A stretch of DNA of 6,989 nt from JBEAOO01 sp041164825 (lineage in GTDB: Bacteria; Pseudomonadota; Gammaproteobacteria; Burkholderiales; Burkholderiaceae_C), in assembly GCA_041164825.1 (NCBI GenBank), contig JBEAOO010000289.1, forward strand, positions 1 to 6,989, given 5' to 3'. How positions within the stretch are numbered: the first letter of the stretch is position 1; every line of letters begins with the position of its first letter. Below the pieces are notes generated by a model. That model was given only the letters and a program-made list of their open reading frames with translations. It was not told where the DNA came from and made no database searches. Below are positions 1 through 6,530 of this stretch, piece after piece. The position numbers and the translations under genes were made by a program.

Positions 1-93
1 CCAGCCGGCGGCTTGCGCCTCGACGGCCGCCGCCAAGCCTGCCCAGCCTGCGCCCACCACCGCCAAGGTGCGCGGTGCCGCGGCTTGGCTCAC
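1..93 (-). CDS. hpnE: HpnE, hydroxysqualene reductase / squalene-associated FAD-dependent desaturase (N-terminal fragment, cut by window edge)
   Basis: Only the first 31 codons are present; the gene continues beyond base 1. Reading leftward from a GTG at 93-91, the peptide runs through a hydrophobic strand to V-V-G-A-G-W-A-G-L-A-A-A, a GxGxxG dinucleotide-binding turn (G14, G16, G19) followed by a helix, as at the N-terminus of FAD-dependent amine-oxidase/phytoene-desaturase-like proteins. In the HpnCDE pathway this enzyme reduces hydroxysqualene to squalene. The GTG start overlaps the hpnD stop (GTGA, 90-93) and has no clear Shine-Dalgarno of its own, so translational coupling to hpnD is likely. 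The identity rests on the FAD motif plus position directly after hpnC-hpnD. The fragment alone could be any FAD/NAD-binding oxidoreductase, but the context makes HpnE much the best call. Confidence 0.85.
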   Translation of the reverse strand, partial: MSQAAAPRTLAVVGAGWAGLAAAVEAQAAGW

Positions 94-938
94 CGGCCGC
101 GCCAGTTGGTGCGCATGGCAATCCACAGCTTGCGCAGTGGGGTGAGCGAGGTGCGCTGGTGCAGCACCTGGAAGTTGTCGGCCTCAATCTCGCGCAGCAG
201 CGTGCGGTAGATGTTGCCCATCATCAGCCCGGTTTTCTGCTGGGCGCGGTCGGCCTCGGGCAAGAGGGTCAGGGCTTCGTCGTAGGCGGCATGGGCCAGT
301 GCCGCTTGGTGCTTCATCAGCGCGGTGAAGCGCTCGCTGTAGCCCCAGGGCGCGTCGCGCTTGAGCAGCTCGTGCGCTTTCACGTCAAACTGCTGCAGCT
401 CCGACACCGGCAGGTAGATGCGGCCACGGCGCGCGTCGTCGCCCACGTCGCGGATGATGTTGGTGAGCTGCATGGCCAGGCCCAGGCGGTGCGCGTACTG
501 CACCGTCACCTCGCTGCTGCGGCCAAAGATGTTGGCGGCGACCTCGCCCACGATGCCGGCCACCAAGTGGCAGTAGCGGGTGAGCGTGGCGCGGTCGAGG
601 TAGCGGGTCTGCGTGAGGTCCATCTCGCAGCCTTCGATCACGGCCTCCAGGTGCCGCGCTTCGATGCGGTAGCTGGTGGTGTGAGGCATCAGCGCCTTCA
701 TGGCCGGGTGGCTGGGCTGGCCGGCAAAACTGGCGCCCACTTCTTTGCGCCACCAGGCGAGTTTGGTGGCGGCCAGGCTGGGGTCGGCGGTCTCGTCCAC
801 CACATCGTCCACCTCGCGGCAGAAGGCGTAAAAGGCGGTGATGGCCGCTCGCTGGGGCGGCGGTAAAAACAAGAAGGCGTAGTAGAAGCTGGAGCCACTG
901 CGCGCGGCCTTGTCTTGCACGTATTGTTCAGGCGTCAT
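90..938 (-). CDS. hpnD: HpnD, presqualene diphosphate synthase
   Basis: This 282-residue protein belongs to the squalene/phytoene synthase family (trans-isoprenyl diphosphate synthases, head-to-head) and has the family's usual length. Visible are the first aspartate-rich motif D44-D-V-V-D48-E inside the typical F-Y-A-F-C-R-E-V context and the second, Q157-L-T-N-I-I-R-D164-V-G-D-D168, both of which bind Mg-diphosphate. The stretch R-R-G-R-I-Y-L-P after the second motif is also typical. In the known HpnCDE pathway HpnD condenses two farnesyl diphosphates to presqualene diphosphate. I assign HpnD rather than HpnC from the D-D-V-V-D-E and R-D-V-G-D-D forms and from the gene order. The ATG overlaps the hpnC stop by 4 bases (935-938) without a strong Shine-Dalgarno, which suggests coupled translation. 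A phytoene synthase is the alternative, but no carotenoid gene is seen and the HpnC/HpnE neighbours argue against it. Confidence 0.93.
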   Translation of the reverse strand: MTPEQYVQDKAARSGSSFYYAFLFLPPPQRAAITAFYAFCREVDDVVDETADPSLAATKLAWWRKEVGASFAGQPSHPAMKALMPHTTSYRIEARHLEAVIEGCEMDLTQTRYLDRATLTRYCHLVAGIVGEVAANIFGRSSEVTVQYAHRLGLAMQLTNIIRDVGDDARRGRIYLPVSELQQFDVKAHELLKRDAPWGYSERFTALMKHQAALAHAAYDEALTLLPEADRAQQKTGLMMGNIYRTLLREIEADNFQVLHQRTSLTPLRKLWIAMRTNWRGR

Positions 939-1801
939 GCGCGGATCAAAGAGGGAAGGGCGGCGCCGGGCCGCATGGTGAGGGCGCGCCAGCCGGTGAC
1001 GGCCAGGTCGCGTGGGCCCAGGTGAGGTCGGGTGAGCACGGTGGCAAAGGCCAGGGCCTCGATTCTCTCAAGAATGCGCCAGCCGCCTTGCACCACGAGG
1101 CGCAATTCCCAGCCGGCGCGGCCGGGCAAGCGGTGGGCCAAGGGCGCGCCGAAGGTCATCAGCTCGCGTGCCCAGCGCACCAGCTCGGCCACCAGCGCGC
1201 GGGTGGCGGGGCTGTCTTGGCCGCGCAGCAGATCGGCGGGTGACACGGCAAAACGCGCGCAATCGCTGCGCGGCGCATACACCCGCCCGCGCGGCAGATC
1301 CACGCTGAAGTCTTGCCAAAAATTGGCCAGTTGCAGCGCCGTGCAAATGGCGTCCGATTGCTGCAGCGATGCGGCGTCGTTCACGCCATACAGATGCAGC
1401 AGCAAGCGGCCCACCGGGTTGGCGGAGCGGCGGCAGTAGTCGAGCAGCTCGGCGCGGTCGGCGTAGTCTTTTTTCACCACGTCTTGCTCGAAGGCGCTGA
1501 GCAAATCGGTGAGCAAGGGCAGCGGCAGCTGAAGCTGGCGCAGCACCGGGCCGAGCGGCTCAAACACGCCGGCCCAGCGCGCCGAGGCGGGCGCCTGACC
1601 GGCGGCGCAATCGGCCAAGGCCAGGCGGTAGGCGGCCAAGTCGGCCAGGCGCTCGGCGGCGCTCGCGTCGCCCTCATCGGCGATGTCGTCGGCCGTGCGC
1701 GCAAACCAGTAAATGGCTTGCACAGCGGGGCGCAGGTGCGCCGGGCAGAGCCAGGAGGCGACGGGAAAGTTTTCGTAGTGGTTGACGCTCACGGCGTGCA
1801 T
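935..1801 (-). CDS. hpnC: HpnC, hydroxysqualene synthase
   Basis: This 288-residue protein is a squalene/phytoene synthase paralogue of the downstream gene. The N-terminus V-N-H-Y-E-N-F-P-V-A-S-W-L is characteristic of HpnC. It is followed by A-I-Y-W-F-A-R-T-A and the first aspartate motif D38-D-I-A-D42-E-G. The second motif is Q157-L-A-N-F-W-Q-D164-F-S-V-D168, then P-R-G-R-V-Y-A-P. In the known pathway HpnC converts presqualene diphosphate to hydroxysqualene, which HpnE reduces. The first gene of the visible operon, it starts with an ATG at 1801. The Shine-Dalgarno is weak (an AGGGG about 12 bases upstream), and a start at the GTG four residues later would still keep the conserved N-terminus. 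No good sigma-70 promoter was found for it in the 1802-1900 region on the minus strand. Confidence 0.93.
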   Translation of the reverse strand: MHAVSVNHYENFPVASWLCPAHLRPAVQAIYWFARTADDIADEGDASAAERLADLAAYRLALADCAAGQAPASARWAGVFEPLGPVLRQLQLPLPLLTDLLSAFEQDVVKKDYADRAELLDYCRRSANPVGRLLLHLYGVNDAASLQQSDAICTALQLANFWQDFSVDLPRGRVYAPRSDCARFAVSPADLLRGQDSPATRALVAELVRWARELMTFGAPLAHRLPGRAGWELRLVVQGGWRILERIEALAFATVLTRPHLGPRDLAVTGWRALTMRPGAALPSLIRA

Positions 1802-1870
1802 TGTCCACGCCCCTGAAAGGCGATTCGCGCGCAGCGGTCGATACTCCTGGCGGCACAGCGGGACGCGCTG

Positions 1871-1891
1871 ATGTCAGCGGCGCGTTGACAT
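1871..1891. promoter_or_regulatory. Inverted repeat ATGTCA-N9-TGACAT overlapping the -35 box of the efflux operon
   Basis: The arms ATGTCA (1871-1876) and TGACAT (1886-1891) are perfect 6-base inverted repeats separated by 9 bases. The right arm contains most of the TTGACA -35 box (1885-1890). On the minus strand the left arm gives CTGACA, a 5/6 match to a -35, although no -10 at proper spacing was found there for hpnC. The position would suit a regulator that blocks or recruits RNA polymerase. Six-base arms can arise by chance, and part of the symmetry comes simply from the -35 sequence, so this is only a candidate site. Confidence 0.3.
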
Positions 1892-1914
1892 GGCGCAAGG
1901 AGCTCCGCTACAGT
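1885..1914 (+). promoter_or_regulatory. Sigma-70-type promoter of the RND efflux operon
   Basis: A perfect -35 hexamer TTGACA (1885-1890) is followed after 18 bases by TACAGT (1909-1914), a 4/6 match to the TATAAT -10. Transcription would start near 1921, inside the palindrome at 1914-1933, leaving a leader of about 117 bases before the adaptor ATG at 2038. It is the only convincing promoter I found in the divergent region. The consensus -35 with a poor -10 and a nearby operator fits a promoter that is normally repressed and inducible. Confidence 0.65.
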
Positions 1915-1933
1915 ACTGACCAGTCAGTCAGTA
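1914..1933. promoter_or_regulatory. TetR-family-like operator over the transcription start
   Basis: The sequence TACTGACCAGTCAGTCAGTA has perfect 7-base arms, TACTGAC and GTCAGTA, around 6 bases. A second, tighter palindrome is nested in it, ACTGAC-CA-GTCAGT (1915-1928, 6-base arms, 2-base centre). The nesting arises because CAGT is repeated three times (1921-1932). Short-centred ACTGAC/GTCAGT palindromes just downstream of a -10 are typical operators for TetR-type repressors of RND pumps, such as the AcrR and TtgR kind; that link is inferred from general form and position. Repressor bound here would sit on the -10 edge and the start point. No regulator gene is in the window, so it would act in trans. 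The reader should not take the TetR assignment as proven. Confidence 0.55.
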
Positions 1934-2037
1934 ATTGCTTCAAGGTGCACCCATGTCGTGCGCTGGCCAGGTGTGGTGGGCCGCCCGCAGGGGTCTGAAA
2001 CAAGGCCCGCACGCTGTTCAACCATTCGGGGATTCCC

Positions 2038-3138
2038 ATGCGAGTTTCGTCTTTCCGCCCTGTGGCGATCGTTGCCCTGGCCCTGTTGGCCACGGCGTGT
2101 AGCAAGCCTGTGGCGGAGCAAGAGCCCATCCGTGCCGTGCGCACGCTGAAGATTCAGCCCAGCGCTTTGACCGGTCAGGTGGAGTACGCGGCCGAGATCA
2201 AAGCCCGCACCGAAGTGCGCCTGGCCTTCCGCGTGGGCGGCAAGTTGCTGCGCCGCACGGTAGACCTGGGCGGCCGCGTGCAAACCGGCCAGCTGCTGGC
2301 GCAACTCGACCCGCAAGACCTGCAACTCGGCCAAGCCAGCGCACGCGCCGCGCTGGGGGCGGCCCAGGCCAATGCCGACCAGGTGGGCGCCGACACGCGC
2401 CGCTACCGCGAGTTGCGTGAGCAGGGCTTCATCAGTGCAGCCGAGCTCGACCGCCGCGAGGTGGCGCTCAAGGCTGCCGTGGCGCAACTCGACCAAGCCC
2501 GCGCGCAATCGAGCGTGCAAGCCAACCAGACCAGCTACGCCAGCCTGCTGGCCGATGTGAGCGGCGTGGTCACCGGCGTGGACGCTGAGCCAGGCACCGT
2601 GCTGGCTGCCGGCACGCCGGTGCTGCGCGTGGCACAAGACGGCGCGCGCGACGTGGTGTTTTCGGTGCCCGAAGACAAGGTAGCGCTGCTGCGCGCGGTG
2701 GCTGCCAAACCGGGCGCGCTGACGGTGCACTTCTGGACCGAGGGCCAAGCCGATCAACCGCTGCGCTTGCGTGAAATCTCCGCCGCGGCCGATGCCGCCA
2801 CGCGCACTTTTCAAGTCAAGGCCGAACTCGCCCAAGCTGGCGCCGAGGCGGTGCAACTGGGCCAAACTGCCACCGTCCGCCTGAACCCCGGCGCGGGTCT
2901 GGCCGCCATCAAATTGCCCTTGAGCGCATTGCGCCAGGAAAAAGGCCAGACCTCGGTGTGGCTGCTGGACGCGGCCAGCATGACGGTGAAGCCGCAAACT
3001 GTGCAAGTGGCCACGGCCGATGGCAACGAGGCGGTGATTGCCGCCGGCCTCATGCCGGGCCAAGAGGTGGTGACGGCGGGTGTGCACGTGCTCACCCCGG
3101 GCCAGAAGGTCAGCCGCTACGTGGGCAATACCCGCTGA
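2038..3138 (+). CDS. RND efflux periplasmic adaptor (membrane fusion protein), lipoprotein
   Basis: This 366-residue membrane fusion protein links an RND pump to an outer-membrane channel in the periplasm. The N-terminus is a lipoprotein signal: R2, R7, a hydrophobic run, then L-L-A-T-A-C with C21 as the lipidated cysteine. Residues after it are S22-K23-P24; K at +3 resembles MexA, whose lipid anchor is in the inner membrane. Half-lipoyl segments lie at about 58-92 and 167-200 and flank an alpha-hairpin at about 93-163. A beta-barrel follows (203-283), then a membrane-proximal domain (285-360). At the hairpin tip R122-Y-x-x-L126-x6-S133 matches the RLS motif by which adaptors dock on TolC-type channels. 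The start is set by the lipoprotein signal and an in-frame stop at 1996-1998; its Shine-Dalgarno, GGGGA at 2028-2032, is modest. It is first in a two-gene operon with the permease. Substrate is unknown, and no gene symbol is justified. Confidence 0.93.
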   Translation: MRVSSFRPVAIVALALLATACSKPVAEQEPIRAVRTLKIQPSALTGQVEYAAEIKARTEVRLAFRVGGKLLRRTVDLGGRVQTGQLLAQLDPQDLQLGQASARAALGAAQANADQVGADTRRYRELREQGFISAAELDRREVALKAAVAQLDQARAQSSVQANQTSYASLLADVSGVVTGVDAEPGTVLAAGTPVLRVAQDGARDVVFSVPEDKVALLRAVAAKPGALTVHFWTEGQADQPLRLREISAAADAATRTFQVKAELAQAGAEAVQLGQTATVRLNPGAGLAAIKLPLSALRQEKGQTSVWLLDAASMTVKPQTVQVATADGNEAVIAAGLMPGQEVVTAGVHVLTPGQKVSRYVGNTR

Positions 3139-3152
3139 AGGCGCACTGAACC

Positions 3153-6100
3153 ATGACGCACGAACACGACACCACGCCGCCGAGCCGGTTCAACATTTCG
3201 CGCTGGGCCATCGAGCACCCGGCGCTCACGCGCTACCTGCTGGTGGTGCTGATGGCGCTGGGCCTGGCCGCCTACTTTCAGCTCGGCCAAGACGAAGACC
3301 CGCCATTCACCTTCCGCGCGATGGTGGTGCGGGCTTACTGGCCTGGCGCCACCGCGCAGCAGGTGGCCGACCAGGTCACCGACAAGTTGGAGCGCACGCT
3401 GCAAGAGGTGCCCTACGCCGACAAGATCCGCAGCTACAGCAAGCCAGGCGAGACGCTGATCATTTTTCAGGTGGCCGACTCGTCGCCGCCCAAGGAGCTG
3501 CCGCAGGTCTGGTACCAGACGCGCAAAAAGATCAACGACATGCGAGGCACCTTGCCGAGTGGCGTGGTGGGGCCGTTTTTCAACGATGAGTTCGGTGACG
3601 TGTACGGCTCGATGTTTGCGCTGTCGGGCCAGGGGTTCAGCCCTCAGGAGTTGAAGGACCGTGCCGATGTGATTCGCCAGCGGCTGCTCAAGGTCAGGCA
3701 TGTGTCGAAGGTGGAAATCTTCGGCGCGCAAGACGAAAAACTCTTCATTGAGGTGTCGCAAAAGCGCTTGGCGCAACTGGGCCTCGACTTCAACGCCGTG
3801 CTGGCACAACTGGGCCAGCAAAACGCGGTCGAGTCGGCCGGTGTGCTCAAGGCCGGCACCGACGACGTGCAGGTGCGCGTGACCGGGCAGTTCAACTCGG
3901 TGGAGGCGCTGCAGGCGTTTCCGATCCGGGCGGGCACGGCCAGCATGCGGCTGGGTGACATCGCTACCGTCAAGCGCGGCTTGATCGATCCGGCGCAAGT
4001 GACCATCCGCCACCAGGGGCAAGACGCGCTGGTGCTGGGCATCGCCATGGCCAAGGGCGGCGACATTTTGGAGCTGGGCCAAAGCCTGGACGTGGCCGCC
4101 AATGAGGTGCGCGCGCAACTGCCGGCGGGCATGGCGTGGTCGCAGTTCCAGAACCAGGCCAAGGTGGTGTCCAAATCGGTGGGCGAATTTGTGGGCGTGC
4201 TGATCGAGGCGGTGGTGATCGTGCTGCTGGTGAGCTTTGTCAGCCTGGGCCTGCACTTCCGTCCCTTTCGCCTCGACTGGCGGCCCGGCTTGGTGGTGGG
4301 CATCACCATCCCGCTGGTGCTGGCCGTCACTTTCGTCACCATGTACTACTGGGGCGTGGGGCTGCACAAAATCTCGCTCGGCTCGCTGATCATTGCGCTC
4401 GGCCTGCTGGTGGACGACGCCATCATTGCGGTCGAGATGATGGTGCGCAAGTTGGAAGAGGGCTACGACAAAAAGCGCGCGGCCACCTTCGCCTATGACG
4501 CCACCGCCATGCCCATGTTGACGGGCACGCTGATCACCGCCGTGGGCTTCTTGCCCATCGGCATCGCCAAGTCGATCGTGGGCGAATACACCTTTGCCAT
4601 CTTCGCCGTCACGGCCGCGGCGCTGCTGATCTCGTGGCTGGTGTCGGTGTACTTTGTGCCCTACCTGGGCACGGTGATTTTGCAAACCCGCCCGCACGGC
4701 AGCGATGAGCCGCACGAGCTGTTCGACACGCCGTTCTACAACCGCTTCCGCCGCATGGTGGATTGGTGCGTCAAGCACCGCTGGATCACCATTGGTTTGA
4801 CCATCGGCACACTGTTGCTCGGCCTGGCGGGCATGGGCCGGGTTCAGCAGCAGTTCTTCCCTGATTCGAGCCGGCTCGATCTGCTGGTGGACCTGTGGTA
4901 CCCCGAGGGCACCTCGCAAGCGGCCAACGCTGAAGTCACCAAGCGAGTGGAAGCGCGCGTGATGAAGCTCGACGGCGTGGACAACGTGACCACCTGGATG
5001 GGCAGCGGCCTGCCGCGGTTCTCGTTGGTGCTTGATCAAATCTTTCCGCAGACCAACGTCAGCCAGATGGTGATTGCGCCCAAAGACCTGGCATCGCGCG
5101 AGCGCCTGCGCCGCGAGCTGCCCGCCATCTTGGCCACCGAGTTCCCCGAGGCGCGCGGCCGCGCCAAGCTGCTGCCCAACGGCCCACCGGTGCCGTACCC
5201 GGTGCAGTTCCGCGTGGTGGGCCCGGACCCGGCCATCGTGCGCCACTGGGCCGATGAGGTGAAGGCAGTGATGCGCGCCAGCCCCAACCTGCTCGGCGTG
5301 AACGACAACTGGAACGAAGCGGTGAAAGTGCTGCGCCTGGATGTGGACCAGGACAAAGCGCGAGCGCTGGGCGTGAGCAGCCAAGCCATTGCGCAGGCGG
5401 CGCGCACGTTCAACAGCGGCACCAACGTCGGCCAATTCCGCGAGAACGACAAGCTGATTGACATCGTGCTGCGCCCGCCTGAGAGCGAGCGCGCCGCCAT
5501 GACCAACTTGGCCACGGCCTACGTGCCCAGCGCCAGCGGCAAGGCGATTCCGTTGTCGCAAATCGCCAAGCCCCAGTTCGATTGGGAGCCGGGCGTGTTG
5601 TGGCGCGAAGGGCGCGACTACGCCGCCACCGTGCAGGGCGACATCATCGAAGGCCTGCAGGGCGCCACCGTCACCGCCGAGGTGAACCCCAAGCTCGACG
5701 CAATCCGCAAGCAGTTGCCGCCGGGCTACCGCATCGACATTGCCGGCGCGGTGGAAGAGAGCGCTAAGGGCTCGGGCTCCATCGCCTCCGGCGCGCCGCT
5801 GATGCTGTTCATCATGTTCACGCTGCTGATGCTGCAACTGCAGAGCTTTGGCCGCGCGGTGCTGGTGTTCCTCACCGGGCCGCTGGGCATTGCGGGTGTG
5901 GCTGGCGCCTTGCTGATCATGGGCAAGCCGTTTGGCTTTGTGGCGCTGCTGGGCGTGATCGCGCTGATGGGCATGATCATGCGCAACTCGGTGATCTTGA
6001 TCGACCAGATTGAGCAAGACCGTGAGCGCGGCGTGCCCACCTGGACGGCGATTGTGGAGGCCGCGGTGCGCCGTTGCCGCCCCATCATCTTGACCGCCGC

Positions 6101-6281
6101 AGCGGCTGTGCTGGCCATGATCCCGCTCTCGCGCAGCGTGTTTTGGGGGCCGATGGCAGTGGCCATCATGGGCGGATTGATCGTCGCCACGGCGCTCACC
6201 TTGCTGGCGCTGCCGGCCATGTATGCCGCGTGGTTCCGCGTCAAGGCGCCTGAAACTGAGCGGGCCCGTTTGGCAGGCTAA
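3153..6281 (+). CDS. RND efflux permease, AcrB-like, nearest in look to the TriC/MexK type
   Basis: This 1042-residue inner-membrane proton-driven pump has the usual HAE-1-type length and layout: TM1 at about 24-43, a first periplasmic loop, TM2-TM6 at about 346-503, TM7 at about 544-562, a second loop, and TM8-TM12 at about 880-1025. TM4 has G-L-L-V-D421-D422-A-I-I-A-V-E, the paired aspartates of proton relay (AcrB D407/D408). The AcrB K940 position in TM10 is R944, in M-I-M-R944-N945-S-V-I-L-I. The N-terminal E-D-P-P-F-T-F-R with A-Y-W-P-G-A-T, and the R-N-S-V-I-L-I-D-Q-I stretch, recall TriC/MexK-type pumps; this is from memory, not alignment. The ATG lies 14 bases after the adaptor stop, with GAAGG (3137-3141) overlapping that stop as a ribosome site. 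No outer-membrane channel follows; a terminator closes the operon. Export of drugs, biocides or solvents is inferred, substrate unknown. Confidence 0.93.
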   Translation: MTHEHDTTPPSRFNISRWAIEHPALTRYLLVVLMALGLAAYFQLGQDEDPPFTFRAMVVRAYWPGATAQQVADQVTDKLERTLQEVPYADKIRSYSKPGETLIIFQVADSSPPKELPQVWYQTRKKINDMRGTLPSGVVGPFFNDEFGDVYGSMFALSGQGFSPQELKDRADVIRQRLLKVRHVSKVEIFGAQDEKLFIEVSQKRLAQLGLDFNAVLAQLGQQNAVESAGVLKAGTDDVQVRVTGQFNSVEALQAFPIRAGTASMRLGDIATVKRGLIDPAQVTIRHQGQDALVLGIAMAKGGDILELGQSLDVAANEVRAQLPAGMAWSQFQNQAKVVSKSVGEFVGVLIEAVVIVLLVSFVSLGLHFRPFRLDWRPGLVVGITIPLVLAVTFVTMYYWGVGLHKISLGSLIIALGLLVDDAIIAVEMMVRKLEEGYDKKRAATFAYDATAMPMLTGTLITAVGFLPIGIAKSIVGEYTFAIFAVTAAALLISWLVSVYFVPYLGTVILQTRPHGSDEPHELFDTPFYNRFRRMVDWCVKHRWITIGLTIGTLLLGLAGMGRVQQQFFPDSSRLDLLVDLWYPEGTSQAANAEVTKRVEARVMKLDGVDNVTTWMGSGLPRFSLVLDQIFPQTNVSQMVIAPKDLASRERLRRELPAILATEFPEARGRAKLLPNGPPVPYPVQFRVVGPDPAIVRHWADEVKAVMRASPNLLGVNDNWNEAVKVLRLDVDQDKARALGVSSQAIAQAARTFNSGTNVGQFRENDKLIDIVLRPPESERAAMTNLATAYVPSASGKAIPLSQIAKPQFDWEPGVLWREGRDYAATVQGDIIEGLQGATVTAEVNPKLDAIRKQLPPGYRIDIAGAVEESAKGSGSIASGAPLMLFIMFTLLMLQLQSFGRAVLVFLTGPLGIAGVAGALLIMGKPFGFVALLGVIALMGMIMRNSVILIDQIEQDRERGVPTWTAIVEAAVRRCRPIILTAAAAVLAMIPLSRSVFWGPMAVAIMGGLIVATALTLLALPAMYAAWFRVKAPETERARLAG

Positions 6282-6307
6282 AATGCCCGGTTTACCGGAT
6301 CGCCCAG

Positions 6308-6334
6308 AAGGAGGCCTCGGCCTCCTTTTTGTTT
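6308..6334 (+). terminator. Rho-independent terminator of the RND efflux operon
   Basis: Perfect arms AAGGAGGC (6308-6315) and GCCTCCTT (6320-6327) close a 4-base loop CTCG. The 3' arm runs into five T (6326-6330), then G and three more T. It lies 26 bases after the permease stop, so it ends the adaptor-permease transcript and isolates it from the tRNA and tig. The A residues at the 5' base of the stem give only a short A-tract for the reverse direction, so bidirectional use is unlikely to be strong. Confidence 0.9.
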
Positions 6335-6367
6335 GAGAACGGTGTTCGCTGTGCGTGTTGAGCGCGG

Positions 6368-6384
6368 GTTTTGCCCCGCAAAAC
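6368..6384. repeat. Perfect 17-base palindrome GTTTTGC-CCC-GCAAAAC ahead of tRNA-Leu
   Basis: Seven-base arms GTTTTGC (6368-6374) and GCAAAAC (6378-6384) flank CCC. An overlapping alternative pairing, GCGGG (6364-6368) with CCCGC (6375-6379), also exists. It is 29-45 bases before the first base of the tRNA, the zone where the tRNA promoter should be. A possible weak -35 TTGCCC (6371-6376) lies inside it, with GAGAAT (6392-6397) as a -10 at a short 15-base spacing. It could be a protein-binding site, a weak hairpin in read-through RNA, or chance; it has no T-tract of a terminator. Confidence 0.4.
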
Positions 6385-6412
6385 AGGTTCAGAGAATGCC
6401 CACACAGGTGCC

Positions 6413-6499
6413 GCGCGGGTGGCGAAATTGGTAGACGCACCAGGTTTAGGTCCTGACGCCAGCAATGGTGTGGGGGTTCGAGTCCCCCCCCGCGCACCA
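6413..6499 (+). tRNA. tRNA-Leu, anticodon UAG, CCA encoded
   Basis: This is a complete class II tRNA. The acceptor arms GCGCGGG (6413-6419) and CCCGCGC (6489-6495) pair perfectly, followed by discriminator A6496 and encoded CCA (6497-6499). The D stem is 6422-6424 with 6436-6438, and the loop carries the GAAATTGGTAGA usual for leucine tRNAs. The anticodon loop TTTAGGT (6445-6451) holds TAG at 6447-6449, reading CUA and, by wobble, other CUN codons. The long variable arm pairs CGCC (6457-6460) with GGTG (6467-6470), including one G-U pair. The T arm GGGGG (6472-6476) and CCCCC (6484-6488) encloses TTCGAGT. The outermost anticodon-stem pair is C6440 with A6456, a C-A mismatch. It stands 31 bases before tig and may be cut from a shared transcript. 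Confidence 0.96.
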
Positions 6500-6530
6500 G
6501 CAACGTAGAAACCAGAAAGTCGAATTGATC

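Noticed and set aside
75..866. A 263-codon plus-strand frame opposite hpnD, and similar plus-strand frames opposite hpnC (for example 1313-1816).
   Set aside because: They lie antisense to conserved squalene synthase family genes and show no recognisable domain or motif; they follow from GC-rich third positions.
1921..1932. Threefold CAGT tandem repeat read as a simple-sequence (phase-variable) tract.
   Set aside because: Three 4-base units are too few for slippage and are better explained as parts of the palindromic operator.
3153..6281. The possibility that the RND gene beside the hpn genes is HpnN, the hopanoid transporter.
   Set aside because: HpnN is a shorter MMPL-like protein that works without an adaptor. 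This gene is of AcrB length and layout, follows an adaptor gene, and is transcribed away from the hpn operon from its own promoter.
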